Assembly (NCBI GenBank): GCA_023664605.1
Contig: JAMPFF010000001.1
Location: 448,682-512,681 of the forward strand
Length of the DNA: 64,000 nucleotides
Reading direction: 5' to 3'
Source: Clostridium sp.
GTDB taxonomy: Bacteria > Bacillota > Clostridia > Lachnospirales > Lachnospiraceae
Shown: positions 1 to 10,000 of the stretch, one piece after another
Layout of the letters: the number at the start of each line of letters is the position of its first letter
Numbering within the stretch: the first letter of the stretch is position 1
Translations under genes and position numbers: made by a program
The notes under the pieces: generated by a model
Database searches by the model: none
The model's input: only the letters and a program-made list of their open reading frames with translations
Told to the model about the DNA's origin: nothing

Positions 1-728
1 TAGCCGGAAACTGGAAGATGAATATGACTCCCAGCGAGGCGGTAAAATTGTGTAATGAGTTAAAAGACCTGGTAAAATCCGACAGCGTAGACGTTGTATA
101 TTGCGTACCTGCGGTTGATATTGTTCCGGTTGTAGAGGCTGTAAAAGGCACAAACGTAGAAGTAGGCGCGGAGAATATGTATTTCGAGGAAAAGGGCGCA
201 TACACAGGCGAGATTTCCGCGGCAATGTTAAAAGATGCAGGCGTAAAATATGTTATTATCGGTCACTCCGAGAGACGTGATTATTTCAAGGAGGACGACG
301 CGCTTTTGAATAAAAAAGTGAAGAAAGCGCTGGAGGCAGGTCTTGTACCGATTCTTTGCTGCGGTGAGACATTGGAGCAGAGAGAAATGGGCGTAACGAT
401 GGATTGGATTAGATTACAGATTAAATCTGATTTGACAGGCGTTACGGCAGACCAGGTAAAAGGCATGGTTATCGCATACGAGCCTATCTGGGCTATCGGC
501 ACGGGCAAGACGGCTACTACCGAGCAGGCGGAAGAAGTATGTAAGGGCATTCGCGACTGCATCGCTGAGATTTACGATGCAGCGACAGCAGAAGCAGTCC
601 GTATCCAGTACGGCGGTTCCGTAAATGCGGGTAACGCGGCGGAGTTGTTTGCACAGCCTGATATCGACGGCGGTCTTGTTGGCGGCGCGTCTTTGAAAGC
701 GGATTTTGGGAAGATTGTGAACTATTGA
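1..728 (+). CDS. tpiA: triosephosphate isomerase, 5'-truncated by the window edge
   Basis: Interconverts dihydroxyacetone phosphate and glyceraldehyde-3-phosphate in cytoplasmic glycolysis. The reading frame is already open at base 3 and starts AGNWKMN, the substrate-binding Asn/Lys segment normally about ten residues from the N-terminus, so only the first few codons lie outside the window. The catalytic His is in GHSERR and the catalytic Glu in [10 protein letters not shown]; the phosphate loop YGGSV and GGLVGGASL follow near the C-terminus. All active-site parts are intact. It is presumably the last gene of a glycolytic operon entering from the left and is closed by the hairpin just downstream. 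Identification is secure; the true start is not visible. Confidence 0.97.
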   Translation, partial: AGNWKMNMTPSEAVKLCNELKDLVKSDSVDVVYCVPAVDIVPVVEAVKGTNVEVGAENMYFEEKGAYTGEISAAMLKDAGVKYVIIGHSERRDYFKEDDALLNKKVKKALEAGLVPILCCGETLEQREMGVTMDWIRLQIKSDLTGVTADQVKGMVIAYEPIWAIGTGKTATTEQAEEVCKGIRDCIAEIYDAATAEAVRIQYGGSVNAGNAAELFAQPDIDGGLVGGASLKADFGKIVNY

Positions 729-775
729 TTCGCTTCGCAAATGAACCATAGAATCTGATAGTTAAAAAGTGCAGT

Positions 776-821
776 AAAAAAGGGATATCAAGAAAAGAAA
801 GTTTCTTTGATATCCCTTTTT
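776..821. terminator. bidirectional intrinsic terminator
   Basis: GGGATATCAAGAAA pairs with TTTCTTTGATATCCC (one-base bulge), flanked by an A run on the left and T run on the right. It can therefore end tpiA on the plus strand and the solute-binding-protein operon on the minus strand. Confidence 0.85.
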
Positions 822-868
822 CGTGTCAATAGAGTTGACTAAAATACTGTAACAACTGTTATTAATAC

Positions 869-2191
869 TTATTCATGCAGCACGCTGTTTGCCCGTCCCG
901 TGTCTAGTGCGGCGTTGCAGGCGTCATCCAGCATTTTTGCACATTCCTGCGGGGTGATGCTTTTTGCCAGCAGTTCGTGGATATTGGGCCAGAACACGCT
1001 GCGGACGGAGGTATCTTCTCCCTGCCAATTCGGGCTGTTATTCATAAAATCCACCACATTGACGGCATTTTTGGTAAATTCATCCAACATTGTGATTTGA
1101 TCCTGATATTTGTCGGAAACCTTTTTGCTGGCGGGAATATTACCGGCGGACAGTTCCAGCCATTCGTCGTTGTCATAGATGTATTTAATAAAGTCTTTAG
1201 CCGCCTGTACTTTCAATTCATTGCCGTTATCGAATACTTCAAAGCCTGTTACAAAAGAGGTCGCAACATGATTCGGAAAATTCACATAGCCGTAATTTTC
1301 CATATTATCGTAAAGCGTAAAGTTTGCATTGTTAAATATCTGAATCGCAAGCTGTCCATTGCTGAACAATTCGTTACAGTCCGAGATTTCCAGATTCTCC
1401 GGATGGGGAGGGTACCATCCCTTGTCTACGCCGGCCTGGAGCCAGGATAAAGCCTTGACGGCAGCGTCGGTTTCAAGGTCGAAATTACCCTCCTCATCAA
1501 AAATCGTACTGCCAAAGGCGCGGATATAGGACATGATATGGGTATCACCCTGGTTATTTTTCCCATACATCATCATCGGATAAGTCTGATCCGGCAGTTT
1601 TGCGGCAAGCGTATCCAGAATATCAGTCCATTCCTCTATCGTCCAGCTTTGAATCGTAACCGTGTCGGCAAAATATTTATCCAGTCCGCAGTCTTGGAAA
1701 AGTTCTTTATTGTAGATTAAAATGTTCTGCATACTTAAAAATGGCATCATATAGGTTTTTCCATTCGCCATGCTCATTGCCCATGATGCGGCGTCGATAT
1801 CATTTCGCAGTTCGTCTGATATGATATCATCCAACGGAACTACTTTGCCGGTATGCAGATAGGACGCCATATTAAAATACCCTTCATACAGAATATCCGT
1901 TGCATCCTCCGTATCAAAGCAGCCTGTAATTGCCGCCATTTCATCCACATAGGCAAAAGACTCCACCCGGATTGTGACGTCGGCTTTTTCGTACTGCGCC
2001 GCGAAAGCCTCGCCCGCTTTTTGTAAAAACATACTTGAATCTATCATATCGGGATTGCTGACAGAATTCATGGCAAGATTAGGAGCCTTAACGATAAGGG
2101 TTATAGCTTCCTTGGGTTTACTGCCGCAGCCTGTCATAAGACCGCAGCATAGTGCGAGCGTAAGCGCCGCAGAGATTAATTTTCTTGTCAT
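869..2191 (-). CDS. extracellular solute-binding lipoprotein (family 1, sugar-type ABC)
   Basis: A 440-residue protein with a lipoprotein signal peptide: basic MTRK, hydrophobic core, and lipobox LMTGC with Cys22 as the lipidation site. The rest has the look of a family 1 solute-binding protein of carbohydrate ABC importers (about 400-450 residues, aromatic-rich; segments such as YEGYFNMASYL and NDEWLELSAGNIP). It begins 22 bases after the hybrid kinase gene and has a GAGGA ribosome site ten bases before ATG. No permease or ATPase lies beside it, so it may supply ligand to the neighbouring kinase or serve a transporter encoded elsewhere. That functional link is inferred from context only; the ligand is unknown. 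Confidence 0.85.
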   Translation of the reverse strand: MTRKLISAALTLALCCGLMTGCGSKPKEAITLIVKAPNLAMNSVSNPDMIDSSMFLQKAGEAFAAQYEKADVTIRVESFAYVDEMAAITGCFDTEDATDILYEGYFNMASYLHTGKVVPLDDIISDELRNDIDAASWAMSMANGKTYMMPFLSMQNILIYNKELFQDCGLDKYFADTVTIQSWTIEEWTDILDTLAAKLPDQTYPMMMYGKNNQGDTHIMSYIRAFGSTIFDEEGNFDLETDAAVKALSWLQAGVDKGWYPPHPENLEISDCNELFSNGQLAIQIFNNANFTLYDNMENYGYVNFPNHVATSFVTGFEVFDNGNELKVQAAKDFIKYIYDNDEWLELSAGNIPASKKVSDKYQDQITMLDEFTKNAVNVVDFMNNSPNWQGEDTSVRSVFWPNIHELLAKSITPQECAKMLDDACNAALDTGRANSVLHE

Positions 2192-2213
2192 AATTTGGAT
2201 TCCTCTTTCTGTT

Positions 2214-4394
2214 TTATTTTTCTCTTTTCCGTAATTTTTTTAGCAGGACATTTACATCAATCGGCTTTGTCAAAAAGTCGTTCATGCCGCTGGCAAGAGC
2301 CTGTTCCCTGTCCTCCTGGAACATATTGGCGGTACAGGCGTAAATGAGGACGGACTTTGCATCGGTCCGGTCTAATTTCCTGATATTCTTAGAAGCGGTG
2401 CATCCGTCCATAACAGGCATCTGCATATCCATCAGGATAATATCAAATTCCCCGACTTCAGAGTGCGCGAATGTATCCAAAGCCTCCTGTCCGTTTTTGG
2501 CGAGTGCGGTTTCAAAGCCTTCCATTTTCAGGATTTCCAATAAAATCTCCGCATTGAGTTCCACATCTTCGGCTACGAGAATTTTAATCGGTTTACCGTC
2601 CGCCCTATAGACAGAATCGTTTGCCTGCGCCGTTTCATCCGTTTCCTTAGGAAGTTCCAAATCGGCGGGGATGTCCTGTATGATTTTGGAGGGAATCGTA
2701 ACCGTAAAGGTACTTCCGGCATTAAGAACGCTCTCTACCGTGATATCGCCGCCCATCGCATTTGCAAGCAGCTTGCTGATTGCCATGCCGAGTCCGGTTC
2801 CCTTGATGCCTTTATTGTTTCTGTTCCGCTCTTGACTAAATGAGTCAAAAATTTTATCAATGTAATCCTCGGAGATGCCAATGCCGGTATCTTCGCAGCG
2901 GTAAGTCGTGATAACGTGCGTATCGTCCGTTTTTTGCTGCGTGACGGACAAGCGGATCCATTTGCCCTCCGGCGTAAACTTGGCGGCATTGCCGACAATG
3001 TTCATTAAAATCTGTTTCGTGCGGGTAATATCGCCCTCGATACAAGGAACGGTGATATCTTTTTCCACAAAAAATTCCACGCCCCGGTTTTTGATGTTGT
3101 CAGCCTGCATTGCCGCAATCTCGTCAATCATCGCAGAGACCAGCATAGGTTCCTCTATGATGTCCACTTTTCCCGCCTGCAGTTTTGACATATCCAGAAT
3201 ATCGTTCACTAGGGAGAGTAGGTAGTTTGCCGTGCTGTGTGACTTTTTCAGCCATTCCTTAATCTGCGTTTTCTGGCTTTCGTCATCGATATTTACCATG
3301 ATAAGATGGTTCATGCCGATTAAGCCGTTTAGCGGCGTCCGTATTTCGTGGCTCATATTGGAGAGAAACTCTTTCTGCGAGCGGGCGGCTTCCGTTGTCC
3401 GCACCGTTTTTAACTGTAAGCGCATAATAATGAACAGCATAACAAAGACGGTAATCATAGCGACTATCGCCATTGTCATACTGAGAGATACGAACGTTCT
3501 GCGCTGTTCTACAAAAACTTCCTCATTAACGGACATGATAAAATACAAATCGAAGCTGTCGTCAAACGGTATGAAATAGAAAAGCTCTTTGCCCTGTTCT
3601 CCGGCGTGGGAGTGGTAGAACCCGAAAGTTTCCCGATTGTGAAGCTTTTCGTGAACCTCGTCATTTGTCAAATCGGAAGTCTCGGCTTCCGTTAGATGCT
3701 CGTATAAATTGTTCTGCTTGTTTAAGTAAATTTCTTTGTTGATATTGACGATATAATTTCCGTTCATGTCAATCAGGGCGCTGTGGCCGCGGACATTTCC
3801 GTTTTTGATAAAGCTGTCGATGACCATGTTGTCCTGAATGGATGAGATATCGCTGATACCGATTAAGGCAAACATTTTTACGCCGTCCACACTATAGTCG
3901 TGCAGACGGATTCCGTACAGAATACTTTCTTTTGCCAGCCATCCGCCTTCTGTCTTATCGTCGAAGCGGATAACAATGTTATCGTTTCCGTGATCAAAAT
4001 AAGAAAGAAAATCCAGATTTCTGTTTAACGTAACGTTATCCGGCGTATAAATAACATATTTATCGGTATAGACAGTGCCGTCCTCGGCAACCAGATAGAT
4101 ATGCGTAAACCCGCTGGAGGCGCACTCCAGATTGATTCTTGTTTCAACGTCCTCAATCGTTTTACATTCAAAGCTGGTAAAACGCTCCGCGATTCTGTGA
4201 AGGTCTTTCCAGCAGATTTCAATATATGTTTGGATAGTCGCTTTGTCATGCTCCGCGATTTCACTGATAGAATTAATAATATTTTCCGAGATTGCTTTAT
4301 TCATCTGGCGCACATAAATAAAGGCGACCAGACTGACAATGATTGATGCAGAAACAATGACCAGCAGATAAAATAATCTATGTTTCTTTTTCAC
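2214..4394 (-). CDS. membrane hybrid sensor histidine kinase with receiver domain
   Basis: A 726-residue signalling protein. One transmembrane helix at residues 7-28 and another near 305-325 flank a ~270-residue extracellular sensor region. HisKA carries SNMSHEIRTPLNG with phospho-acceptor His349. The HATPase domain has the N box in MNIVGNAAKFTPEG and the G box in GTGLGMAIS. A C-terminal receiver domain (about 605-726) has the acceptor Asp in ILMDMQMPVMDG. The start is GTG at 4394 with AAGGGG seven bases upstream. It is the first gene of a two-gene minus-strand operon with the solute-binding lipoprotein. No output regulator or HPt gene is visible nearby, so the downstream partner is unknown. 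Confidence 0.93.
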   Translation of the reverse strand: MKKKHRLFYLLVIVSASIIVSLVAFIYVRQMNKAISENIINSISEIAEHDKATIQTYIEICWKDLHRIAERFTSFECKTIEDVETRINLECASSGFTHIYLVAEDGTVYTDKYVIYTPDNVTLNRNLDFLSYFDHGNDNIVIRFDDKTEGGWLAKESILYGIRLHDYSVDGVKMFALIGISDISSIQDNMVIDSFIKNGNVRGHSALIDMNGNYIVNINKEIYLNKQNNLYEHLTEAETSDLTNDEVHEKLHNRETFGFYHSHAGEQGKELFYFIPFDDSFDLYFIMSVNEEVFVEQRRTFVSLSMTMAIVAMITVFVMLFIIMRLQLKTVRTTEAARSQKEFLSNMSHEIRTPLNGLIGMNHLIMVNIDDESQKTQIKEWLKKSHSTANYLLSLVNDILDMSKLQAGKVDIIEEPMLVSAMIDEIAAMQADNIKNRGVEFFVEKDITVPCIEGDITRTKQILMNIVGNAAKFTPEGKWIRLSVTQQKTDDTHVITTYRCEDTGIGISEDYIDKIFDSFSQERNRNNKGIKGTGLGMAISKLLANAMGGDITVESVLNAGSTFTVTIPSKIIQDIPADLELPKETDETAQANDSVYRADGKPIKILVAEDVELNAEILLEILKMEGFETALAKNGQEALDTFAHSEVGEFDIILMDMQMPVMDGCTASKNIRKLDRTDAKSVLIYACTANMFQEDREQALASGMNDFLTKPIDVNVLLKKLRKREK

Positions 4395-4499
4395 TTTCCG
4401 TACCCCTTATTGCACTTTTTTTTCATTTTACACTGCATATATTATAAATATTTTCGCGAAAAAAGTCCACTATGTTTTATTGAGATTTTGTTTTAGGGA

Positions 4500-4528
4500 T
4501 TGACATATATTTAACAAAGTGATATAGT
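4500..4528 (+). promoter_or_regulatory. sigma-A promoter of the MMPL/GLUG operon
   Basis: TTGACA at 4500-4505 and TATAGT at 4523-4528 are separated by exactly 17 bases. The predicted start near 4535 leaves only a short leader, which argues for the ATG at 4566 and against the in-frame GTG at 4539. Confidence 0.8.
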
Positions 4529-4565
4529 TCTTTCACGAGTGGAGAATACGGGAGGCGCTTATATA

Positions 4566-7082
4566 ATGGAAAAAGAATTGAATACGAAGAAAAACGGTAA
4601 TCAGGCTATGCTGAAAATATGCGGGTTTATTGTAGATAAGAGAAATCTTTTTTTCCTGCTTTTCGGAATCCTGATTATTTTTTCGGCCATTTCAAGAAAT
4701 TGGGTCGGCGTGGAAAATTCCATGGCCTATTATCTGCCGGGAACGACGGAGACAAGGCAGGGTTTGGATTTAATGGAAGAGGAGTTTATTACATACGGAA
4801 CCTGTAATGTGATGATAGCCAATGTCTCTTATGAACAGGCGGCGGATATCTGCGAACGTATGGAGCGGATAGAGGGTGTTTTCTCCATAGATTTTGATGA
4901 TTCGCCGGAACATTATACGAACGGCTCCGCTTACTATAATGTTACTTTTGATTATGATGAGACGGATGATGCGTGTCTGGTATCTTTAGATAAGGTCAAA
5001 GGGCTGCTGGCGGACTATGATTACTATTTGACAACGGGGCTTGGCAATACGCAGGCGGAACTTATCGGACAGGAAATGAACACGATTTCCGTACTGGTGG
5101 CGATTATCGTAGTCTCGGTTTTACTGTTGACGACACAGGCATATGCGGAGATACCGGTGCTTTTGATTACATTTTTGTCGGCGGCGGTTATCCAGATGGG
5201 TACGAATTTTCTTTTGGGAACGATTTCTTTCGTGTCCAATTCGGTTACGATTGTATTGCAGTTAGCCTTATCGGTTGACTATGCGGTTATTTTATTAAAC
5301 AGGTATAAAGAAGAACACGCCGGGCTGGAAGCGCGTGAAGCAGTTATCATTGCGCTGAGTAAGGCGATTCCGGAGATTGCGGGAAGTTCCTTAACGACCA
5401 TCGGCGGCTTGATAGCCATGACCTTTATGCAGTATAAGATGGGTCCGGATTTGGGCGTTGTTTTGATTAAAGCGATTTTACTAAGCTTGTGTGCGGTATT
5501 TTTACTGATGCCGGGCGTTATTATGCTGTTTTCCAAATTGATGGATACGACGAAACATAAAAATTTTATTCCCGATATTCCGTTTGTCGGAAAGTTTGCT
5601 TATATTTCCCGATATATTGTCGCGCCGCTTTTTCTGGTGGCTATCATTGCCGGTTATATGATATCGAAAAACTGTCCGTATGTGTTCGGTTACAGTACGG
5701 TGACGCCTCCGCTGCAAAATAACGTGCAGAAAGCGGAACAGATGCAGGAAACCAACTTCGGGGAGTCCAATATGGTGGCGCTTATTGTGCCTGCGGGCGA
5801 TTATGAGAGTGAAAAGGCGATGCTGCGCGATTTGGATAGGTGTCCGGAAGTGGACTATACGATGGGGCTGGCCAATATCGAAGCAATGGACGGTTATAAT
5901 TTAACGGACAAGCTGACGCCGAGGCAGTTTTCGGAGTTAATTGACCTTGATTATGAGGTGGCGGAGCTAATCTATACCGCGTACGCCGTAAACGACGAGG
6001 ACTATGCGAAAGTAGTCAACGGTCTGTCCGATTATCAGGTGCCGCTTATCGACATGTTTATGTTTGTTTATGACGAGGTGGAAGAAGGTTATGTGACGTT
6101 GGAGGACGATTTGCAGGAAACGCTGGACGACGCCTATAAACAGATGAATTTTGCCAAGAATCAGTTACAGGGAGAAAATTACAGCCGTATGCTCGTCTAT
6201 CTGACGCTGCCGGAAGAGAGCGAGGAGACGTTTGCCTTTTTAGATAAGATGCACGAGATAGCGGGCAGATATTATGACGGCACGGTGCTTGTCTGCGGCG
6301 AATCGGTCAGCCAGTATGATTTGCAAAAGACGTTTTCCAGAGACAATATGGTCGTCAGCGTAGTGTCGATTCTGGTAGTATTGGTCGTTTTATTATTTAC
6401 CTTTAAGTCGGCGGGTATGCCGGTGCTTTTGATAGCCGTGATTCAGGGAAGTATCTGGATTAACTTTTCGGTACCTGCATTGCAGCACGATAACCTGTTT
6501 TTCTTAGGATATCTGATTGTCAGCTCGATTCAGATGGGTGCGAATATCGACTATGCGATTGTCATTGCGAGCCGTTATACGGATTTGCGCAAGACTATGG
6601 AAAGAAAAGAGGCTATTATTGATACGATGAATCTTTCGTTCCCGACGATTGTCACTTCCGGTACGATGTTAGCGGTGGCGGGTATCCTGATTGGAAAACT
6701 GACTTCCGATGTGGCGATTTTTGGTATCGGTAAATGTTTGGGAAGAGGTACGATAATCTCTATTTTCATTACAATGTTCGTACTGCCGCAGATTCTTCTG
6801 GTAGGCGATACCATTATTGAAAAGACGGCGTTTGTGATGAATATGCCAATCCGTACCAAGAATGCTACGGGCCTGATGAAAGTAGATGGTCTGGTGCGCG
6901 GTAAGATTGACGGTACGGTAACGGGTACCATGAATGCAATTATCAGAGGTAACGTCAGCGCTTATGTGGAGGCGGGAGACGTGACGGAACTGACAGAGGA
7001 TGAATACCAAAAACTGTCGGAGAAGATGACGGAGAAAAAAGCAGGTCAGGCAGAGAACGGGGAGGTGGAAAGCTATGTGTAG
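4566..7082 (+). CDS. MMPL-family (RND superfamily) membrane transporter
   Basis: An 838-residue polytopic membrane protein with the two-fold RND/MMPL layout. In each half a first helix is followed by a large extracytoplasmic domain (about residues 60-170 and 390-590) and then five more helices. The paired intramembrane motifs are VDYAVILLNRY in half one and IDYAIVIASRY in half two; the charged Asp is thought to carry proton coupling in this family. Start ATG 4566 is chosen because GGGAGG lies ten bases upstream. The C-terminal ~90 residues are soluble and acidic. The gene overlaps the next one by 8 bases, so translational coupling with the GLUG surface protein is likely. The substrate (lipid, glycolipid or peptide) is unknown. 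Confidence 0.9.
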   Translation: MEKELNTKKNGNQAMLKICGFIVDKRNLFFLLFGILIIFSAISRNWVGVENSMAYYLPGTTETRQGLDLMEEEFITYGTCNVMIANVSYEQAADICERMERIEGVFSIDFDDSPEHYTNGSAYYNVTFDYDETDDACLVSLDKVKGLLADYDYYLTTGLGNTQAELIGQEMNTISVLVAIIVVSVLLLTTQAYAEIPVLLITFLSAAVIQMGTNFLLGTISFVSNSVTIVLQLALSVDYAVILLNRYKEEHAGLEAREAVIIALSKAIPEIAGSSLTTIGGLIAMTFMQYKMGPDLGVVLIKAILLSLCAVFLLMPGVIMLFSKLMDTTKHKNFIPDIPFVGKFAYISRYIVAPLFLVAIIAGYMISKNCPYVFGYSTVTPPLQNNVQKAEQMQETNFGESNMVALIVPAGDYESEKAMLRDLDRCPEVDYTMGLANIEAMDGYNLTDKLTPRQFSELIDLDYEVAELIYTAYAVNDEDYAKVVNGLSDYQVPLIDMFMFVYDEVEEGYVTLEDDLQETLDDAYKQMNFAKNQLQGENYSRMLVYLTLPEESEETFAFLDKMHEIAGRYYDGTVLVCGESVSQYDLQKTFSRDNMVVSVVSILVVLVVLLFTFKSAGMPVLLIAVIQGSIWINFSVPALQHDNLFFLGYLIVSSIQMGANIDYAIVIASRYTDLRKTMERKEAIIDTMNLSFPTIVTSGTMLAVAGILIGKLTSDVAIFGIGKCLGRGTIISIFITMFVLPQILLVGDTIIEKTAFVMNMPIRTKNATGLMKVDGLVRGKIDGTVTGTMNAIIRGNVSAYVEAGDVTELTEDEYQKLSEKMTEKKAGQAENGEVESYV

Positions 7083-10000
7083 AAAAAGAATTACTTCCTT
7101 TTTACTGGCGGCGTTAATAGGAATAACACCAGTTATGAATGTCTGTGCGGAGGAAAAGAAAGAAACGGCAGATAAGACGGAAAAAGAAGCGGATGAGGCA
7201 GAGAATATAGAGAATAGCGAGGATGCGGAAGAGGTTGCCACGCTGGAAGACGCAAACGAGACGCTGGATTCTTATGATGACGTGGAAATGGAGTGGCAGG
7301 AAGTATACATAGAATCCGTGGAGGATTTAAAAGCGTTTTCCAGAAACTGCTGGCTGGATACATGGTCACAGGATAAGAAAGTCTATCTGTCGGCGGATTT
7401 GGATTTAACGGGCAGTGACTTTGTGTCCATCCCTACTTTTGGCGGATATTTTGACGGGCAGGGGCATACGATAAGCGGCCTGTCCATCAGAGACGCCGTA
7501 TCATATACAGGGCTGTTTTGTTATACACAAAAAAGCGCGGTCATCATCAATCTTACCGTAAAAGGCGTAGTGCGTCCTGCAGGAGAACAGATTGTGGTGG
7601 GCGGCATTGTCGGCGATAACAGCGGTATCCTGATGAACTGTAACTTTGCAGGAACGATAGAGGGAAACGATTATGTCGGCGGCATTACGGGCTTTAATGA
7701 AATAAGCGGCATCCTGATAGACTGTAAGAATAGCGGCAAGGTGACGGGGGCGCATTATACGGGCGGCATTGCCGGCGATAATATGGGCAATATCGCGGGC
7801 TGTGTCAATGAGGCGGATGTCAATATTTCCAATGCGGACAAAGGAAAATCAATAGAGGATATCAATATCGAGCAATATACTTCCGGATTGCTGGAGGCGG
7901 GAGAGGGCGGCGAAAGCGGCAAGGAAGAATCCATCAATAACAATACGATTGATTCCGGCGGCATTGCCGGGCTTTCTACCGGTATCATACAGTTTTGCGT
8001 CAATAAGGGAACCATCGGCTATGAGCATGTCGGCTATAATATGGGCGGTATCGTAGGACGCCAGTCCGGTTATGTCTATGCCTGTGAAAATAACGGAACG
8101 GTATACGGGCGTAAGGACGTCGGCGGAATCGCCGGTCAGACAGAGCCGTATATTGCGATTGATTTGACAAAAGATATTGCCTATCAGCTTGCGGAAAATA
8201 TAGATGATATGCACGATTTGACGGATAAAATGTTAGGTGATGCGGGCGCGGAATCCGATACGATTTCCGGAAGACTTTCCATCATACAGGATTTTGCGGC
8301 AAAAGCGTTGGACGATACTTCCGTTCTGGCTGATAGGACGGTGGAATGGACGGACGGGATGATTGGTTCCGTCAACGACGCCATCAACAGGCTGGATTAT
8401 GTGATGGACGAGGCGGCAAAAAACGGCGGTATGCTCGATAGCGCAAAGGGCGCAGCAAGTGATGTCAAAGACGCGGCAGATGAGCTGGTGGATACGATAG
8501 ATGCGCTGGATATCTATCAGTATATGACGCCGGAGGAGCGGACGCGTTACGATGCCGCCAAGGAAAATATTGACAGCGCGAACAGGGAGCGCGCCGGATA
8601 TTACGCGGATGCGGTGCAGGCGTATAATAACTATTATATTAACCAGGCGCGGGATGAATATTCCTCTAATGAGAGCGATTTAGTACCAAAGCTTAAGGAT
8701 GGCACGGTTAAGGATAGCGGTATCAGCGGAACGGGCGGATATAAAGCTTTTCTGGATGTAGACGAATGGGTGCATTATTATGACGACGGAAACGGCAATA
8801 TGATAGAGGGGGAATTTCCGGCGTCCGACGAGCCGCAGAGAAGTTATGATGAGGCTGTGCTTGACAGAGCGTCTGAACTGGTTACGGATAATGCTGATAA
8901 GATTGCCGAGGATGCTTCTGCTTATGCCAAAGAGAAATACCCGGATGCAAAATATTCTGCTGTTTTAGAGGATAATCTGGAAACAATATCTGAGATTGTG
9001 GCGGCGCACGAAAGCGAAATGACGGATAATGTGGTAAGCGAGCTGCAGGATGCGGTCGGCTATGCAAGGGACGCTTCCGAAAATCTGGAAACGGCGGGCA
9101 ATGAGGCGAAAAATATTGTCGATACGTTAAACGAAATGCCCGATATCAGTATGCCGCAGCTTGGGGAGGGTTACCGCTCCAGGACGAACAGTTTATCTTC
9201 TAATCTGCAAGGTTTGTCGGAAAATATCGGTTATCTGAATAATGAAATGTCTTCAACCAATGACGTGCTGTTGGGCGATATGGAGGATTTAAACGACCAG
9301 TTCAGCACGATTATGAGACTGTATACGGATGCGATTGACGGAGTGCTGGATATGGATTATTCCAATATCTATGAGGATAATTCCGTAGAGGACGCCGAGA
9401 CAAGCACGGAGGCGACGATTGCCGATTGCGTCAACAACGGTATCGTACGCGGAGATATTAATATCTCCGGGATAGCGGGTACGATGGCGATTGAATATGA
9501 TTTTGACTTGGAAAGCGACGTAACGGGCATTGAAGATGCAAAACTCAATTCCACGTTTTTAACGAAATGCGTTTTGCGTGGGAATGAAAACAACGGCAGA
9601 GTCACGGCGTTAAAAAGTTATGCGGGCGGTATCTGCGGCATGCAGGAGATGGGTACGATTCTGTGGTGTGAGGATTACGGAAAGATTGTCAGCACATCCG
9701 GCAGTTATGTCGGCGGCATAGCCGGAGAGTCGCGTTCTCATATCATGGAAAGTTATGCGAAATGCAGCGTTTCGGGAGACGAATATGTGGCAGGTATTGC
9801 GGGCGCGGCTTCCAGCATCAGCGACTGCTGCGCTATGGCGCGGATTCAGGAGGCGACCGCTTTTTCGGGAGCCATCGCGGGAACGGTGGACGAAAACGGA
9901 ACTGTCGAGAGGAATTTCTTCGTCTCGGATGAGATTGCGGGTATCGACCGTATCAGCTACAGCGGTAAGGCGGAACCAATCAGCTACAGGAAAATGCTCG

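Noticed and set aside
4539-4565. GTG at 4539 as start of the MMPL gene
   Set aside because: It lies only ~4 bases after the predicted transcription start, while GGGAGG sits correctly before ATG 4566.
6669-7241. Minus-strand open frame of ~190 codons across the MMPL/GLUG gene junction
   Set aside because: It is antisense to two well-supported genes, with Ser/His-rich composition typical of a shadow frame.
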